From: Candidatus Nanopelagicales bacterium
Lineage (GTDB): Bacteria; Actinomycetota; Actinomycetes; S36-B12
Reading direction: 5' to 3'
Assembly: GCA_018401415.1 (NCBI GenBank)
Contig: JAGYKV010000017.1
Location: 694,001-758,000 of the forward strand
DNA length: 64,000 bases
The position numbers and the translations under genes are program-made. Below, piece by piece: positions 18,347 through 28,108 of the stretch. Under the pieces are notes generated by a model, which worked only from the letters and a program-made list of their open reading frames with translations, made no database searches and was not told the DNA's origin. Numbering within the stretch: position 1 is the first letter of the stretch; each line of letters begins with the position of its first letter.

Positions 18347-19654
18347 ATGGATCCCACTTTTTCTGACGTATCACACACTTCGAAGGCCACACCTCTCCTG
18401 CAAACCCTGCAATTCATTGCACCTCTCGCGCTACTTCTCATCTCCTTCGGCTTTTCCGTCATAATTGGGGCACTCGCAGTAGCACTTAGTGGATTCCTCT
18501 TACTCATTTTCTATATTTCTTGGCGGAAATTTACGTTTCATGTTTCCACCGGAAATGAAAAAGATCACGAACTTATTGTTGAATCGGGGGTATTTATTCG
18601 CCGAACCAAATCACTTCGAATATCCCGGCTTCAGTCAGTCGACATTCATCGACCATTGGTGGCACGACTTACCGGTTTCGCTTCCGTTCAAGTTGAAGTG
18701 GCAGGGACGGGTGACTCCCGGGTTCTACTCAAGTACTTATCCATGTCGGATGCACATGCATTTCGCAATGAGATAGTGAGGCTCGCCAGCGATTCCCATG
18801 AAATTGCAGGTGCACCTGAAGGTGCTCCCACTCCGCTCTGGAAAGTGCCTAACTCGCGGTTGATTGCATCACTTGCCCTTACGACCTCGACTTACGTCCT
18901 CATTGCGGGGGCCGCTTTTTCCACCCTTGTGGCGGTGGTCAATGGTGTTGGTGGTCTCACCGCCCTCCTATTCACCCTTGTAATATCAGGTGCATCGGTC
19001 ATCACCGGCTTCACAATGCTCTTCAATTTCGTTTTGACAAAAAGTGACAAAGGTTTGTTGATCTCCCACGGATTGATCTCGACATCGAGTTATACGATTT
19101 CACCAATCAGATTGCAAGCCCTTGAAATTAGCCAACCCATTGCATGGAGATTTTTTGGCTGGCATCGAGTTTCTATGAATATCGCCGGGATTGATTCCAC
19201 CCAAAATAGTAAAGGGCCCCGAACACTCATCCCAGTAATTCACGAATCAGAACTAGACGACCTATTTGGTACTTTGATTCCTGAGTGGAATATTGATCTT
19301 GCGCCGCAATGGATGACGGCAAATCCACGCGCCAAGTGGCGATACCCACTCCAGTTCCGGTTCATTGGCACTCATATCTCGTCACATGTCTTTACCACCC
19401 GGACTGGCTGGCTCACGCGTCGCGTGAAAGTTGCTCCGCACCCTAGAATTCAGTCATTGCGAGTCACCCAAGGCCCTATTCAAAAGCGGCTCTGCATTGC
19501 AACACTTCACTGTGATTCCGTGCCCGGTCCAATCCGAATAAGTGCACCGGGGCAATCAGATAACAGCACCGCGGAGCTACTTGTAAATGAACTCGGACTC
19601 ATGCACAAAGCAATTGGCGACATGAGTACGGAAGCGTGGATCACGTCTCCTTAA
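18347..19654 (+). CDS. PH-domain (YdbT-like) membrane protein
   Basis: A ~435-residue protein with tandem bPH2 (DUF304) modules and two hydrophobic segment pairs (about residues 25-60 and 180-235). ESGVFIRRTKSLRISRLQSVDIHRPLVARLTGFASVQVEVAG is split across residues 80-125 and is the diagnostic PH-repeat pattern; a second copy follows near 250 and a third near 350. It pairs with the smaller upstream protein as YdbS/YdbT pairs do. The ATG at 18347 gives a 4-base gap; an in-frame GTG at 18320 would overlap the upstream gene by 23 bases. The stop shares TTAA with the convergent ftsQ stop. Confidence 0.85.
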   Translation: MDPTFSDVSHTSKATPLLQTLQFIAPLALLLISFGFSVIIGALAVALSGFLLLIFYISWRKFTFHVSTGNEKDHELIVESGVFIRRTKSLRISRLQSVDIHRPLVARLTGFASVQVEVAGTGDSRVLLKYLSMSDAHAFRNEIVRLASDSHEIAGAPEGAPTPLWKVPNSRLIASLALTTSTYVLIAGAAFSTLVAVVNGVGGLTALLFTLVISGASVITGFTMLFNFVLTKSDKGLLISHGLISTSSYTISPIRLQALEISQPIAWRFFGWHRVSMNIAGIDSTQNSKGPRTLIPVIHESELDDLFGTLIPEWNIDLAPQWMTANPRAKWRYPLQFRFIGTHISSHVFTTRTGWLTRRVKVAPHPRIQSLRVTQGPIQKRLCIATLHCDSVPGPIRISAPGQSDNSTAELLVNELGLMHKAIGDMSTEAWITSP

Positions 19655-20397
19655 TTTTTCCTTGGCCCTTTTTCATCAGTTGTTGTGGGTAATTCCGGCG
19701 CACTTACATCGTAGATTGCCGCTCTCCGCGTCAGGAGCGCATCAAGTACCTGCGCTTTGAATTCGGCCTCCCCAGAACTTCCCCATCGCACCGTCGCTCC
19801 AGATTTGAGCGCCAGCACCACATTATCTCGCGATTCCGCAGAAATTCGCATCACCTTAGCTTTCAGGTTTTCGGGCAGGGAGACCAATACTTCAACAGCT
19901 GCGGTGAGTGCCTCCCCCTCAGCATCGATTCGGGGTAACCCTTGAGTATCCGTTGTTTCAAATATGACACCATTGGAGTCCACTGCAAGTTCACCCTCCC
20001 CCGTCGAAACTTTGGCAACTGGAAGGCGCATTTCAACTGCAATCACAATTTCATTCGGCCACCCGCGCCGAACCTCAACAGATTGAACCCACGGGAGTGT
20101 GGCGACTTCTCTCGCGGCGGTATCGGCATCTACTAACGCAATCGGGTCACCCATATTGACGCCCGCCTTCGTCCGAACCTCTGTTGCTTGCTGTTCGGTT
20201 AATTCGGAGTCGTTGGCATTCACCGCTCGAACTTGGTCAACCGCAAAAATCGAAGAAAACCAGATAGCCCAGGCAATGAAGCCAATAATCACAATAGTAA
20301 TCGGAATCACAATAACCCATATCTTGCGTCGATTTTTCACGGCGAACACAGGTCTTGGTTTCGAAGACATGGTCTGGCTCATGGTGGACTCATTCAC
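19651..20397 (-). CDS. ftsQ: Cell division protein FtsQ/DivIB
   Basis: A bitopic divisome protein bridging FtsL/FtsB to the peptidoglycan machinery. The 248-residue product has a cytoplasmic N-terminus, one membrane helix (about residues 25-50), then the POTRA domain (FAVDQVRAVN onward) and the FtsQ beta domain with LPWVQSVEVRRGWPNEIVI. It starts with GTG five bases after the murC stop. Its own TAA overlaps the stop of the convergent PH-domain gene in the tetranucleotide TTAA at 19651-19654. Confidence 0.94.
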   Translation of the reverse strand: MNESTMSQTMSSKPRPVFAVKNRRKIWVIVIPITIVIIGFIAWAIWFSSIFAVDQVRAVNANDSELTEQQATEVRTKAGVNMGDPIALVDADTAAREVATLPWVQSVEVRRGWPNEIVIAVEMRLPVAKVSTGEGELAVDSNGVIFETTDTQGLPRIDAEGEALTAAVEVLVSLPENLKAKVMRISAESRDNVVLALKSGATVRWGSSGEAEFKAQVLDALLTRRAAIYDVSAPELPTTTDEKGPRKN

Positions 20398-20402
20398 GCG
20401 AA

Positions 20403-21822
20403 CTAATCCCTATTTTGCTCATGTCGGTCACGAAGCCTCTCCACTACTTCGTTCGCAATAAGCCCGATATCTCCTGCGCCCAAAGTCATGATGATGTCTC
20501 CCTGCTGAGCATCTTGAATCAAGTGGCCAGCCACTTGGGACCATGAAGGTTCGAAAACAACATCCGCGTCTGGGAGGGGAACATTGGCCGCCATGGTTTG
20601 CCCACTGGCTCCGGGGATCGGTTCCTCACCTGGCGCAAAGACTTCGAGAACAACCACTTGATCAGCGAGACCGAGGGATTCCCCGAACTCTCTGGTAAAC
20701 ATGGCCGTTCGGTAGTAATGGTGTGCCTGAAAGGCAACAATGACACGTCCTTCACCCACAACCTCCCGTGCAGCCGTCAAAGTTGCAGCGATTTCAGTTG
20801 GATGGTGTGCGTAGTCATCGAACACCCGAATTCCATTGACCTCGCCTTTGAAATCAAATCTCCGTCTCGTACCGCTAAAGTCTTCGAGACCCGTCACCAC
20901 TTGCTGGGCTGGGTAACCCATGCCCGACATTGCGGCGAAGACAGCCTGGGCATTCAAAGCGTTGTGGTGACCTGGAACCTTGAGGTGAATTCTTCCTTGT
21001 CTGACGCCGTTGAGAACGGTGTCAAATGACCAGCCTGAAGGTTCAGATCTGAGCATCGATCATGTGGTAGTCCGCGTCGAGGGACTCGCCATAGGTTCGA
21101 ATATCCACGCCGATCTCACGGGCGGCAAGTGCCATGCGCAGTGAACCAGGATCGTCGTGGCATGCCACCACGAAGCCTTCCCGTTGACCCACACCCGTCG
21201 CAAAATCCATGAACGCCTGTTCAATCGCTTCGAAAGTTCCCCAGTGATCCAAATGATCGGCTTCGATATTCGTCACGATGGCTACCTGGGGCTGAAGGTG
21301 GAGAAATGCCCCGTCACTTTCATCGGCTTCCACAACAAACAAATCCCCCGAACCTAGGTGGGCATTGGCGCCCGACTCATTGATTTCACTCCCAATCGCA
21401 AAGGATGGATCGACTCCACAGTTTTGCAATGCCACGGTGAACATCGAGGTCGTGGTGGTTTTTCCATGGGTTCCAGTAATTGCAATGCCTCGGAAGCCAG
21501 CCATAATTACGCCCAGCGCCTTCGCCCTCGAGAGCACCGGAATACCTACTTCACCCGCAGCGACCCGCTCTCGATTGACCGCCGGAATAGCGGTGGAGAC
21601 CACAACGGAATTCACACCCATCAAGTGATCCGGATTGTGGCCAATCTCGACATTGATGCCTAGTGCCCGCAAAGCCGCGGCTCGCCGTGATTCCTTTGCA
21701 TCGCAACCGGATACGGAAACTCCACGTGAAGCCAATATCTGGGCAATACCCGACATGCCGGCACCCCCAATTCCCATAATGTGTACGGAGCCAAGTTCAG
21801 GCAAGGAATTAGTCACCATCAC
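20403..21822 (-). CDS. murC: UDP-N-acetylmuramate-L-alanine ligase, reading frame interrupted
   Basis: MurC adds L-alanine to UDP-MurNAc. Two adjacent frames together make a full-length enzyme: the first (21043-21822, 259 residues) has GIGGAGMSGIA and the ATP loop GTHGKTTTTSM; the second (20403-21056, 217 residues) has the substrate-binding DDYAHHPTEI and a normal C-terminus. The total length of 1420 bases is one more than a multiple of three. The frame change falls near 21043-21060, where the first frame ends in ATC TGA while the second continues as SEPSGWSFD. MurC is essential, so an assembly or sequencing error, or a recent mutation, are the alternatives. The start overlaps murG by 14 bases. 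Confidence 0.9.
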
Positions 21823-22903
21823 ACGCTAACGCCCACTGAGCCAAATCACGAGCAGCATCGCTGGCACCAGCCTGCTGTGTTCGTTCTGTCATCTGTCCCA
21901 ATGCTGATGGGTCACGCGCCAACGGAGCGACATGGGAAACAATCCACTCAGGTGTTAATAAATTCGGGGGGCATAGTAAAGCCGCACCTGACTTGACGAG
22001 AGGTTCAGCATTTTTCTCTTGCTCGCCATTGCCGATCGGCAGCGGTACAAATATGGAGGGGATACCAATTGCCGCGACCTCGGCAACCGTCATTGCTCCA
22101 GCCCTATTGATACTGAGGTCTGCTGCCGAATACGCCAGATCCATGCGGTCAATAAATGGAATTGGTCGATACACACCCAAGCCAATACCAGAAATGCGTG
22201 GATTTTCGAACTCAGGATTGATCACGTTATGCGGCCCCACCGCATGCAGAATGCTGATTCCCTGCGAAATGAGCTCAGGCACGGAATCCGCCACAGCCTG
22301 ATTCAGAGACACGGCACCCTGAGACCCACCAAAAACAAGCAGTACCGGACCTTGCGTGGGAAGGTTGAAGTGTTCACGCGCACTTTCTCGGGATGCACCA
22401 CGATTTAATTGGCGAATTTGTCGCGATATGGGCATGCCAATGGTCTTCCCACTCGGTAAAACACCCGGGTGATTCAGGGCAATATTTCGAGTGAGTTTGG
22501 CACCCAATCGGTTAGCCATGCCCGGGGTTGAATTTGCTTCATGCACTATCACACAGATTCCAAGTGAACGGGCCGCAAGATACGCGGGGGCACTTGCATA
22601 ACCACCGAAACCCACCACACACGTTACTTTTTCTCGCTTTAAAAAATGTCTCGTCTCCATTACCGCGCGCAACAACTGATAAGGGAATGTGAATGCTTGG
22701 CTGTTGATTTTCCGTGGGAATGGGGCGGACCCAACCAATGTCAAATCAAATCCGGTCGGTGGCACCAGCTCGCGGTCAAGGCCCCGATGCGTGCCCAATA
22801 TCGTGATGCGGACTCGAGGATCTAACTCTTGGATTGCAATAGCCGTGTTAATGGCTGGGAAAATATGTCCGGCAGTTCCACCCGCGGCCAAGACCACGTG
22901 CAT
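21809..22903 (-). CDS. murG: UDP-GlcNAc:lipid I GlcNAc transferase MurG
   Basis: MurG is the peripheral inner-membrane GT28 glycosyltransferase that turns lipid I into lipid II. The 364-residue protein has the N-terminal glycine-rich loop AAGGTAGHIFPAI and the second G-loop VFGGSQGAVSLN near residue 190. The donor-binding segment INRAGAMTVAEVAAIGIPSIFVP is split around residues 270-292. Length is normal. It lies between ftsW and murC, as in most actinobacteria. Confidence 0.96.
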   Translation of the reverse strand: MHVVLAAGGTAGHIFPAINTAIAIQELDPRVRITILGTHRGLDRELVPPTGFDLTLVGSAPFPRKINSQAFTFPYQLLRAVMETRHFLKREKVTCVVGFGGYASAPAYLAARSLGICVIVHEANSTPGMANRLGAKLTRNIALNHPGVLPSGKTIGMPISRQIRQLNRGASRESAREHFNLPTQGPVLLVFGGSQGAVSLNQAVADSVPELISQGISILHAVGPHNVINPEFENPRISGIGLGVYRPIPFIDRMDLAYSAADLSINRAGAMTVAEVAAIGIPSIFVPLPIGNGEQEKNAEPLVKSGAALLCPPNLLTPEWIVSHVAPLARDPSALGQMTERTQQAGASDAARDLAQWALACDGD

Positions 22904-22905
22904 GA

Positions 22906-24168
22906 TTACCTCCTGCGCATGGCAGTGGCGGTGGCATGCCTGCGAATTCTTTTTCGAGCTTCGGGCTCATTGCGGGCGAATGCCAATAACATGCCAATGG
23001 CAATGAGAGTTGGAACTAATGATGAACCTCCATAGGACACAAGGGGCAGGGGCACGCCAGTTACTGGGAGTACCCCCAGAACCGCCCCAATATTGATTAC
23101 GGCTTGAATCACAATCCATGATCCGACCCCAGCAGAGGCAAGTCGCACGAATGGCAATTCAGATGTGCGGCTCATGCGGAAAATTGCGAATGCCAAAATT
23201 GCAAAAAGCACCAAAATTGAGAAGGTACCCACGATGCCGAGTTCCTCACCAATTACCGGGAAAATGAAGTCCGTATGAGCTTCTGGAAGTGAGCCCCATT
23301 TTTCCCTACTTCCCCCAAGACCAACTCCTAAAAGTCCACCGGTGCCGAGTGCGTACTGACCTTGGGTGACCTGCCAACCGAAGCCGAGTCGGTCAGCATC
23401 TGGGTTGAGCCAACTGATAATGCGCTCCATCCGATAGGGAGCCGCAAGAGTGAGGATCCACACACCGACAACTCCGAAAGCGCCAAAAATTGCAAACAAT
23501 CGAAGGGGTGCCCCCGCAGCAAAAAGAATCCCACATAAGATCGCAGCCAACATGAGGGTGTTTCCAAAGTCACCCTGAAGAAGGACCAGCGCCATTAAGA
23601 TGCCCGTTACTGGAACAATTGGAATAAGTAAAGAGCCCCAAGTTGGGTTCAGTCGATCCTTCCGAGTGAGAACTTCTGCCCCCCACACCACCAATGCCAA
23701 TTTGGCAAATTCGCTGGGTTGTAATCGAAATGGTCCGAAAAGTTCGATCCAGTTCTTCTGGCCGGCCACCTCAACACCAATAAATAGGACTGCCACGAGC
23801 AATGCGAATGCAATGGCTAGGAATACCCACGCACCCTGACGCCAAAACTGAACAGAGGTACGTGCTGCCAAAACCAAGGCAATAACCCCCGCTACAGCAA
23901 ACAGTGCCTGACGCTGGACAAGCGTGTACGCCGATCCAAATGTTCGAACACTCTCCACCGATGACGCTGATAGCACCATGAGCAAACCCAGGACTAGCAA
24001 TAAGATGGTCGCGCCCAAAATCAAGTAATAGGTGCTCAATGGGTGATTAAGCAGTAATCCAATGCGTGACCCACGCCATTTTTCCCCGGGTTTGTCGCGA
24101 AGGTTCACCGCGGGGGAGAGATTCGACATTGCTGGGCGGCGTTTCATGTTCCTCAGGCCAATTGCCAT
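22906..24168 (-). CDS. ftsW: SEDS peptidoglycan polymerase FtsW
   Basis: FtsW is the septal glycan polymerase that works with the class B PBP FtsI. The 420-residue protein has a polar N-terminus of about 40 residues and roughly ten membrane helices. Signatures are the extracellular segment GVGLGGSREKWGSLPEAHTD with the catalytic-loop aspartate region, and VINIGAVLGVLPVTGVPLP near the end, followed by SYGGSS. The ATG immediately follows the murD stop; internal methionines nearby are alternative starts. The Arg/Lys-rich C-terminus (RKRIRRHATATAMRRR) is noteworthy. Confidence 0.95.
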   Translation of the reverse strand: MAIGLRNMKRRPAMSNLSPAVNLRDKPGEKWRGSRIGLLLNHPLSTYYLILGATILLLVLGLLMVLSASSVESVRTFGSAYTLVQRQALFAVAGVIALVLAARTSVQFWRQGAWVFLAIAFALLVAVLFIGVEVAGQKNWIELFGPFRLQPSEFAKLALVVWGAEVLTRKDRLNPTWGSLLIPIVPVTGILMALVLLQGDFGNTLMLAAILCGILFAAGAPLRLFAIFGAFGVVGVWILTLAAPYRMERIISWLNPDADRLGFGWQVTQGQYALGTGGLLGVGLGGSREKWGSLPEAHTDFIFPVIGEELGIVGTFSILVLFAILAFAIFRMSRTSELPFVRLASAGVGSWIVIQAVINIGAVLGVLPVTGVPLPLVSYGGSSLVPTLIAIGMLLAFARNEPEARKRIRRHATATAMRRR

Positions 24169-25614
24169 TTACCGTCCACCAATTCGATGAACTGCTTCTG
24201 CAAAAACATTCCCACGGTGGCCGTAATCGGTGAACATGTCCCATGAGGCACATCCTGGAGCTAAAAGCACCGTGTCCCCTGGCACAGCCAATTCTGAGGC
24301 TCGATTGACCGCATCTTCCATGGCACTAGTTTCGCGAGTGACCAGTGTGAATACTGGGACATTTGGTGCGTGTCGACTGAGGGCTTCTTCGAGAAGTCCC
24401 GCGTCCGCACCCATCAGGATGACCGCCCGCATTCGATCGGCGTTTTGACGAACTAAATCCTGGAAATCCTGCCCCTTGGCCAATCCCCCGGCTATCCAAA
24501 TGACCGATGAATAGGAACTGAGAGACATCTGCGCAGCATGAGCATTCGTTGCCTTTGAATCGTCAATGTAGATGACACCATTCACTTCGCGAACATACTG
24601 AATCCGGTGCGATGCAGGCTGATAGTTTCGAAGGCCAACCCTGATGGCTGCCGGTGGCACATCACCCCGATCACTTTGACCAAATGCTCGAGCGAGCGCT
24701 GCGGCAGCCACAGCGTTTTCAGTATTGTGAATTGCCACCGGTCTAATGTCGGAAACTAAAGCCAATTCCTGTGCGGAGTCACGTCGGTCTGGAATAAAGG
24801 CTCGATCGACGATCGCGCCATCGACAACACCCACCATGCTGACATTCGGGATTCCCCTAGTGAAACCAACAGCGCGGCAGCCTTCAATGACATCGGCTTC
24901 TTTTACCATCTGTAGTGTCGCTGGGTCATGGTCGTTGTACACGGCTGCATACTGAGTTCTTTCATAAACTCGAGCCTTCGCGCTGCGATACGCGTGGAAG
25001 TCACCAAAGTGATCCAGATGATCCTCCGCCAAATTGAGACATACTGTGGCCCAAGGGCTCATGGAATATACAAATGGCAGTTGCGGGGCACCCACTTCAA
25101 CTGCAATTACATCAAGTAAGTCATGCATCACAACATCGACGAGCGACTGCCCAATATTGCCGGCCGAAACTGTACGAAAACCCGCCTCACGCAGCATGGA
25201 TTCCAACATTAGGGTCGTGGTGGTTTTCCCATTGGTGCCTGTCACGCACAGCCACTCTGCTGCAGAATCTGGATTGCGCAATCGCCACGCTAGTTCCAAC
25301 TCGCCCCAAATCGGAATACCACGATCGATCGCTTGTTGGTGAAAGACATGATTTGGTTTAAGTCCCGGTGAAGTCACAATAAGTGTAAATGCAATTTCGG
25401 GAAGGGTGTGAACACCTAAAGCAACGGACGCCCCCAACGAGCCTAAAATGGCGGCCCTCTCCTGTTGCTTCTCGCCCGCCGATGAATCAATGATTGTTAC
25501 CTGAGCACCAAGCTGCATGAGAGCATCGGCTGCAGAAAACCCCGCGATACCAATACCCAAAACGCCAACGTGCACCCCAGACCAATCCGAATTTCTGTGT
25601 AAATCCGAAATCAC
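24169..25614 (-). CDS. murD: UDP-MurNAc-L-alanine:D-glutamate ligase
   Basis: MurD adds D-glutamate to the peptidoglycan precursor. The ~481-residue protein has the N-terminal GVLGIGIAGFSAADAL nucleotide-like fold, the ATP loop VTGTNGKTTTT near 120 and YIDDSKATNAHA near 350. The frame is open up to 25680, but GTG at 25614 overlaps the mraY stop as GTGA, the arrangement used elsewhere in this window, so I take it as the start; ATG at 25626 is the alternative. It sits between mraY and ftsW. Confidence 0.94.
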   Translation of the reverse strand: MISDLHRNSDWSGVHVGVLGIGIAGFSAADALMQLGAQVTIIDSSAGEKQQERAAILGSLGASVALGVHTLPEIAFTLIVTSPGLKPNHVFHQQAIDRGIPIWGELELAWRLRNPDSAAEWLCVTGTNGKTTTTLMLESMLREAGFRTVSAGNIGQSLVDVVMHDLLDVIAVEVGAPQLPFVYSMSPWATVCLNLAEDHLDHFGDFHAYRSAKARVYERTQYAAVYNDHDPATLQMVKEADVIEGCRAVGFTRGIPNVSMVGVVDGAIVDRAFIPDRRDSAQELALVSDIRPVAIHNTENAVAAAALARAFGQSDRGDVPPAAIRVGLRNYQPASHRIQYVREVNGVIYIDDSKATNAHAAQMSLSSYSSVIWIAGGLAKGQDFQDLVRQNADRMRAVILMGADAGLLEEALSRHAPNVPVFTLVTRETSAMEDAVNRASELAVPGDTVLLAPGCASWDMFTDYGHRGNVFAEAVHRIGGR

Positions 25615-26678
25615 GCCCGCACCCATTCCGCATAAAAAATTGTGAGTCCTGCTCCGATACAAAGCCCTTGAATAATCCAAAAACGAACCACAATCTGGAT
25701 CTCAGGCCATCCGAGCATTTCAAAATGATGATGCAAGGGAGCCATGCGGAAGATCCGTCTCCCAGTGAGTTTGAAAGAACCTACCTGCCCAATCACAGAC
25801 AAAGTTGTTATCAAGAACAAACCTGCAATTAAAGGAAGCAACAGTTCCGTTCGAGTGAGAATTGCAAGTCCCGCAATTCCACCACCTAATGCAAGTGAAC
25901 CGGTATCACCCATGAATATGCGTGCTGGAGCGGTGTTAAACCACAAGAAACCGAAACTTGCACCCGCGGTTGCAGCAGCAACCATGGCTAAATCCAATGG
26001 GTTTTGAGTGTTGTAGCAAAACTCGGTGACTTCAAAAGCGCAATTTTGACCGTACTGCCAAATTGCTAAAAGTACATAGGCAAGGAAACTCATGATCGCC
26101 GCGCCAACGGCGAGTCCATCGAGTCCGTCTGTCAGATTCACTCCATTGGTTGTCGCTGTCACTAGGAACCACACCCATATCAAAAATAGTCCCAGTGGCA
26201 AAACTATGGATGTATCGCGGACAAATGATATTGCCATTGAAGCTGCGGTATTTCCTGCCTCATCTGGAAATTGAACTGATAGGTAGGCAAATGAAAAAGC
26301 CACAACAGCTTGCCCAATGAGTTTTGTGCGCGCACGAAGCCCTGTACTGCGTTGTTTGAAAATTTTTAGATAGTCATCCGCCATGCCAACGAGTCCAAGA
26401 CCCACCATGAGATACAACACGAGCAAGGCTGAAATCGACAATGGACGCCACGTGATCAAGTGTGTGAGAAAGTAACCAGCAAGCACTGCAACCAAAATTG
26501 CGACACCACCCATGGAGGGCGTTCCTCGCTTACCCTCATGCGCCGGATATTGCTCTCCATCGCTGCTGACCCTGATGGCCTGTGAGTATCCGTGCTTACG
26601 CAAGAAGTTGATAAGAAGTGGTGTACCAAGAAACGACACGAGCGTGGCAATTGCTCCTGCAATAACAACGAGCCTCAT
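25611..26678 (-). CDS. mraY: Phospho-MurNAc-pentapeptide translocase
   Basis: MraY transfers phospho-MurNAc-pentapeptide to undecaprenyl phosphate to make lipid I. The 355-residue protein has about ten membrane helices. Active-site motifs are MADDYLKIFKQRSTGL (two aspartates), NGVNLTDGLDGLA and FMGDTGSLALGG, and the histidine motif MAPLHHHFEMLGWPE near residue 325. Start ATG overlaps the murF stop by four bases. Confidence 0.97.
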   Translation of the reverse strand: MRLVVIAGAIATLVSFLGTPLLINFLRKHGYSQAIRVSSDGEQYPAHEGKRGTPSMGGVAILVAVLAGYFLTHLITWRPLSISALLVLYLMVGLGLVGMADDYLKIFKQRSTGLRARTKLIGQAVVAFSFAYLSVQFPDEAGNTAASMAISFVRDTSIVLPLGLFLIWVWFLVTATTNGVNLTDGLDGLAVGAAIMSFLAYVLLAIWQYGQNCAFEVTEFCYNTQNPLDLAMVAAATAGASFGFLWFNTAPARIFMGDTGSLALGGGIAGLAILTRTELLLPLIAGLFLITTLSVIGQVGSFKLTGRRIFRMAPLHHHFEMLGWPEIQIVVRFWIIQGLCIGAGLTIFYAEWVRA

Positions 26679-28108
26679 GACACTCCCTCAGCATGATCGT
26701 CTGAGACTCTACTGAGATTTCCTGAGATAAGAGCTTCAGCCACGCGATCCAGTCCCACGGATCGGGAAGCCTTTACGAGAATAACGTCATCTTTTCTTAT
26801 GGTGTGAGACAGGAATTCAACGGTGGAATCAATATCGGGCACCCAATGAACTTCGTCCCCCCAGGATCCCTCCTGAGACGCTCCAAGGTGCGTTATTTTC
26901 ATGGCGTCGCCAACACACACCAGCAACGAGACATCGAGTCGAACCGCAAGTCGCCCTAAAGAGTCATGCTCCTCAACTGAGAGATCCCCTAACTCAAGCA
27001 TGGGCCCAAGAATCGCAATACTTCTTCGACCTTTGGACATGCTTACTAATGTTTTCAGAGCTGCCCGCATGGACTCAGGATTGGCGTTATATGAGTCATT
27101 GATCACCGTGACACCATGGCTCGTGGTTGTGACTTCCATGCGCCATTTACTGATGTGATCAACATTCCCTATTAGGTGCGAAGCCTCCGCAACAGAAATA
27201 CCCGCGCGATTAACTGCTGCAATTGCAGCAAGGGCGTTACTCACCTGGTGTTCGCCTGGAATTTTGACGTCTACCCGATGTGATTCCCCTTGAAATTCGA
27301 GGGTGAAAGAACTGAGCGCATCCGCGGTCAACTCAATATTCAGGGCGCGGTAATCCGCCGTTGAACTTTCCCCGTAACTCACCACTTGCGCCTCTGTTGA
27401 AGTACTCATGGATCGAACATGGGGATCATCTTCATTTAAGACTGCCCAAGCATTTGGCCCCAGAGATCGAATAAGTTCGCCTTTAGCCAAGGCTATATTC
27501 GCTTGAGTCTTTAAAAGTTCAATGTGTGCAGAACCAACGTTGGTGACAACTCCGATGTCAGGTACTGCAATTCGTGCGAGTGAATCAATATGCCCGAGTC
27601 CACGCATACCCATCTCCACGACCAAGTATTGCGTTGATTCGTCTGCTCTGAGGATGGTTAATGGCAACCCAACCTCAGTATTGAATGAGCCATGGGCCCA
27701 CACTGTTGGTCCACATTGGGCCAAGATTCCCGCGGTGAAATCTTTGGTCGTCGTCTTCCCAGTTGACCCGGTAATTGCAATGACCTTCGCCCGTAACTTG
27801 GTCACTCGCGCCCGGCGCGCTATCTGACCCAAGGCAACGATGGAATCGGTCACCGTCAAGTGGGGCAGCTCTGGGGGAATGGCACCCGTGAAGGAGCGAT
27901 CAACAACGGCTAATCCGGCACCGCTCGCATGCACATCTTTAAGGTAATGATGGCCATCGGCGCGCTCACCTTTAATGGCGATGAACACTCCACCGGGAAT
28001 AGGACTTCGTGAGTCAACGAAAAAACCTTTGACTATTGATTCAGGATAAGCCGCATCAAGATCGCCCTCGGTGATATGCGCCAACTCGGCTAGGGTGAAC
28101 TCAAACAC
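26675..28108 (-). CDS. murF: UDP-MurNAc-tripeptide:D-alanyl-D-alanine ligase
   Basis: MurF attaches D-Ala-D-Ala to the UDP-MurNAc tripeptide. The 477-residue protein has an N-terminal MurF substrate domain, ATP loop ITGSTGKTTTKDF near 110, MGMRGLGHIDSLA and INDSYNANPESMRAAL near 330, which are MurF-specific. Overlaps murE by 8 bases and mraY by 4, so the block is translationally coupled. Confidence 0.96.
   Translation of the reverse strand: MFEFTLAELAHITEGDLDAAYPESIVKGFFVDSRSPIPGGVFIAIKGERADGHHYLKDVHASGAGLAVVDRSFTGAIPPELPHLTVTDSIVALGQIARRARVTKLRAKVIAITGSTGKTTTKDFTAGILAQCGPTVWAHGSFNTEVGLPLTILRADESTQYLVVEMGMRGLGHIDSLARIAVPDIGVVTNVGSAHIELLKTQANIALAKGELIRSLGPNAWAVLNEDDPHVRSMSTSTEAQVVSYGESSTADYRALNIELTADALSSFTLEFQGESHRVDVKIPGEHQVSNALAAIAAVNRAGISVAEASHLIGNVDHISKWRMEVTTTSHGVTVINDSYNANPESMRAALKTLVSMSKGRRSIAILGPMLELGDLSVEEHDSLGRLAVRLDVSLLVCVGDAMKITHLGASQEGSWGDEVHWVPDIDSTVEFLSHTIRKDDVILVKASRSVGLDRVAEALISGNLSRVSDDHAEGVS

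Noticed and set aside
21043..21060. Programmed +1 frameshift in murC
   Set aside because: Not accepted as fact: no upstream Shine-Dalgarno-like stimulator and no known precedent in murC; kept only as a possibility in findings.
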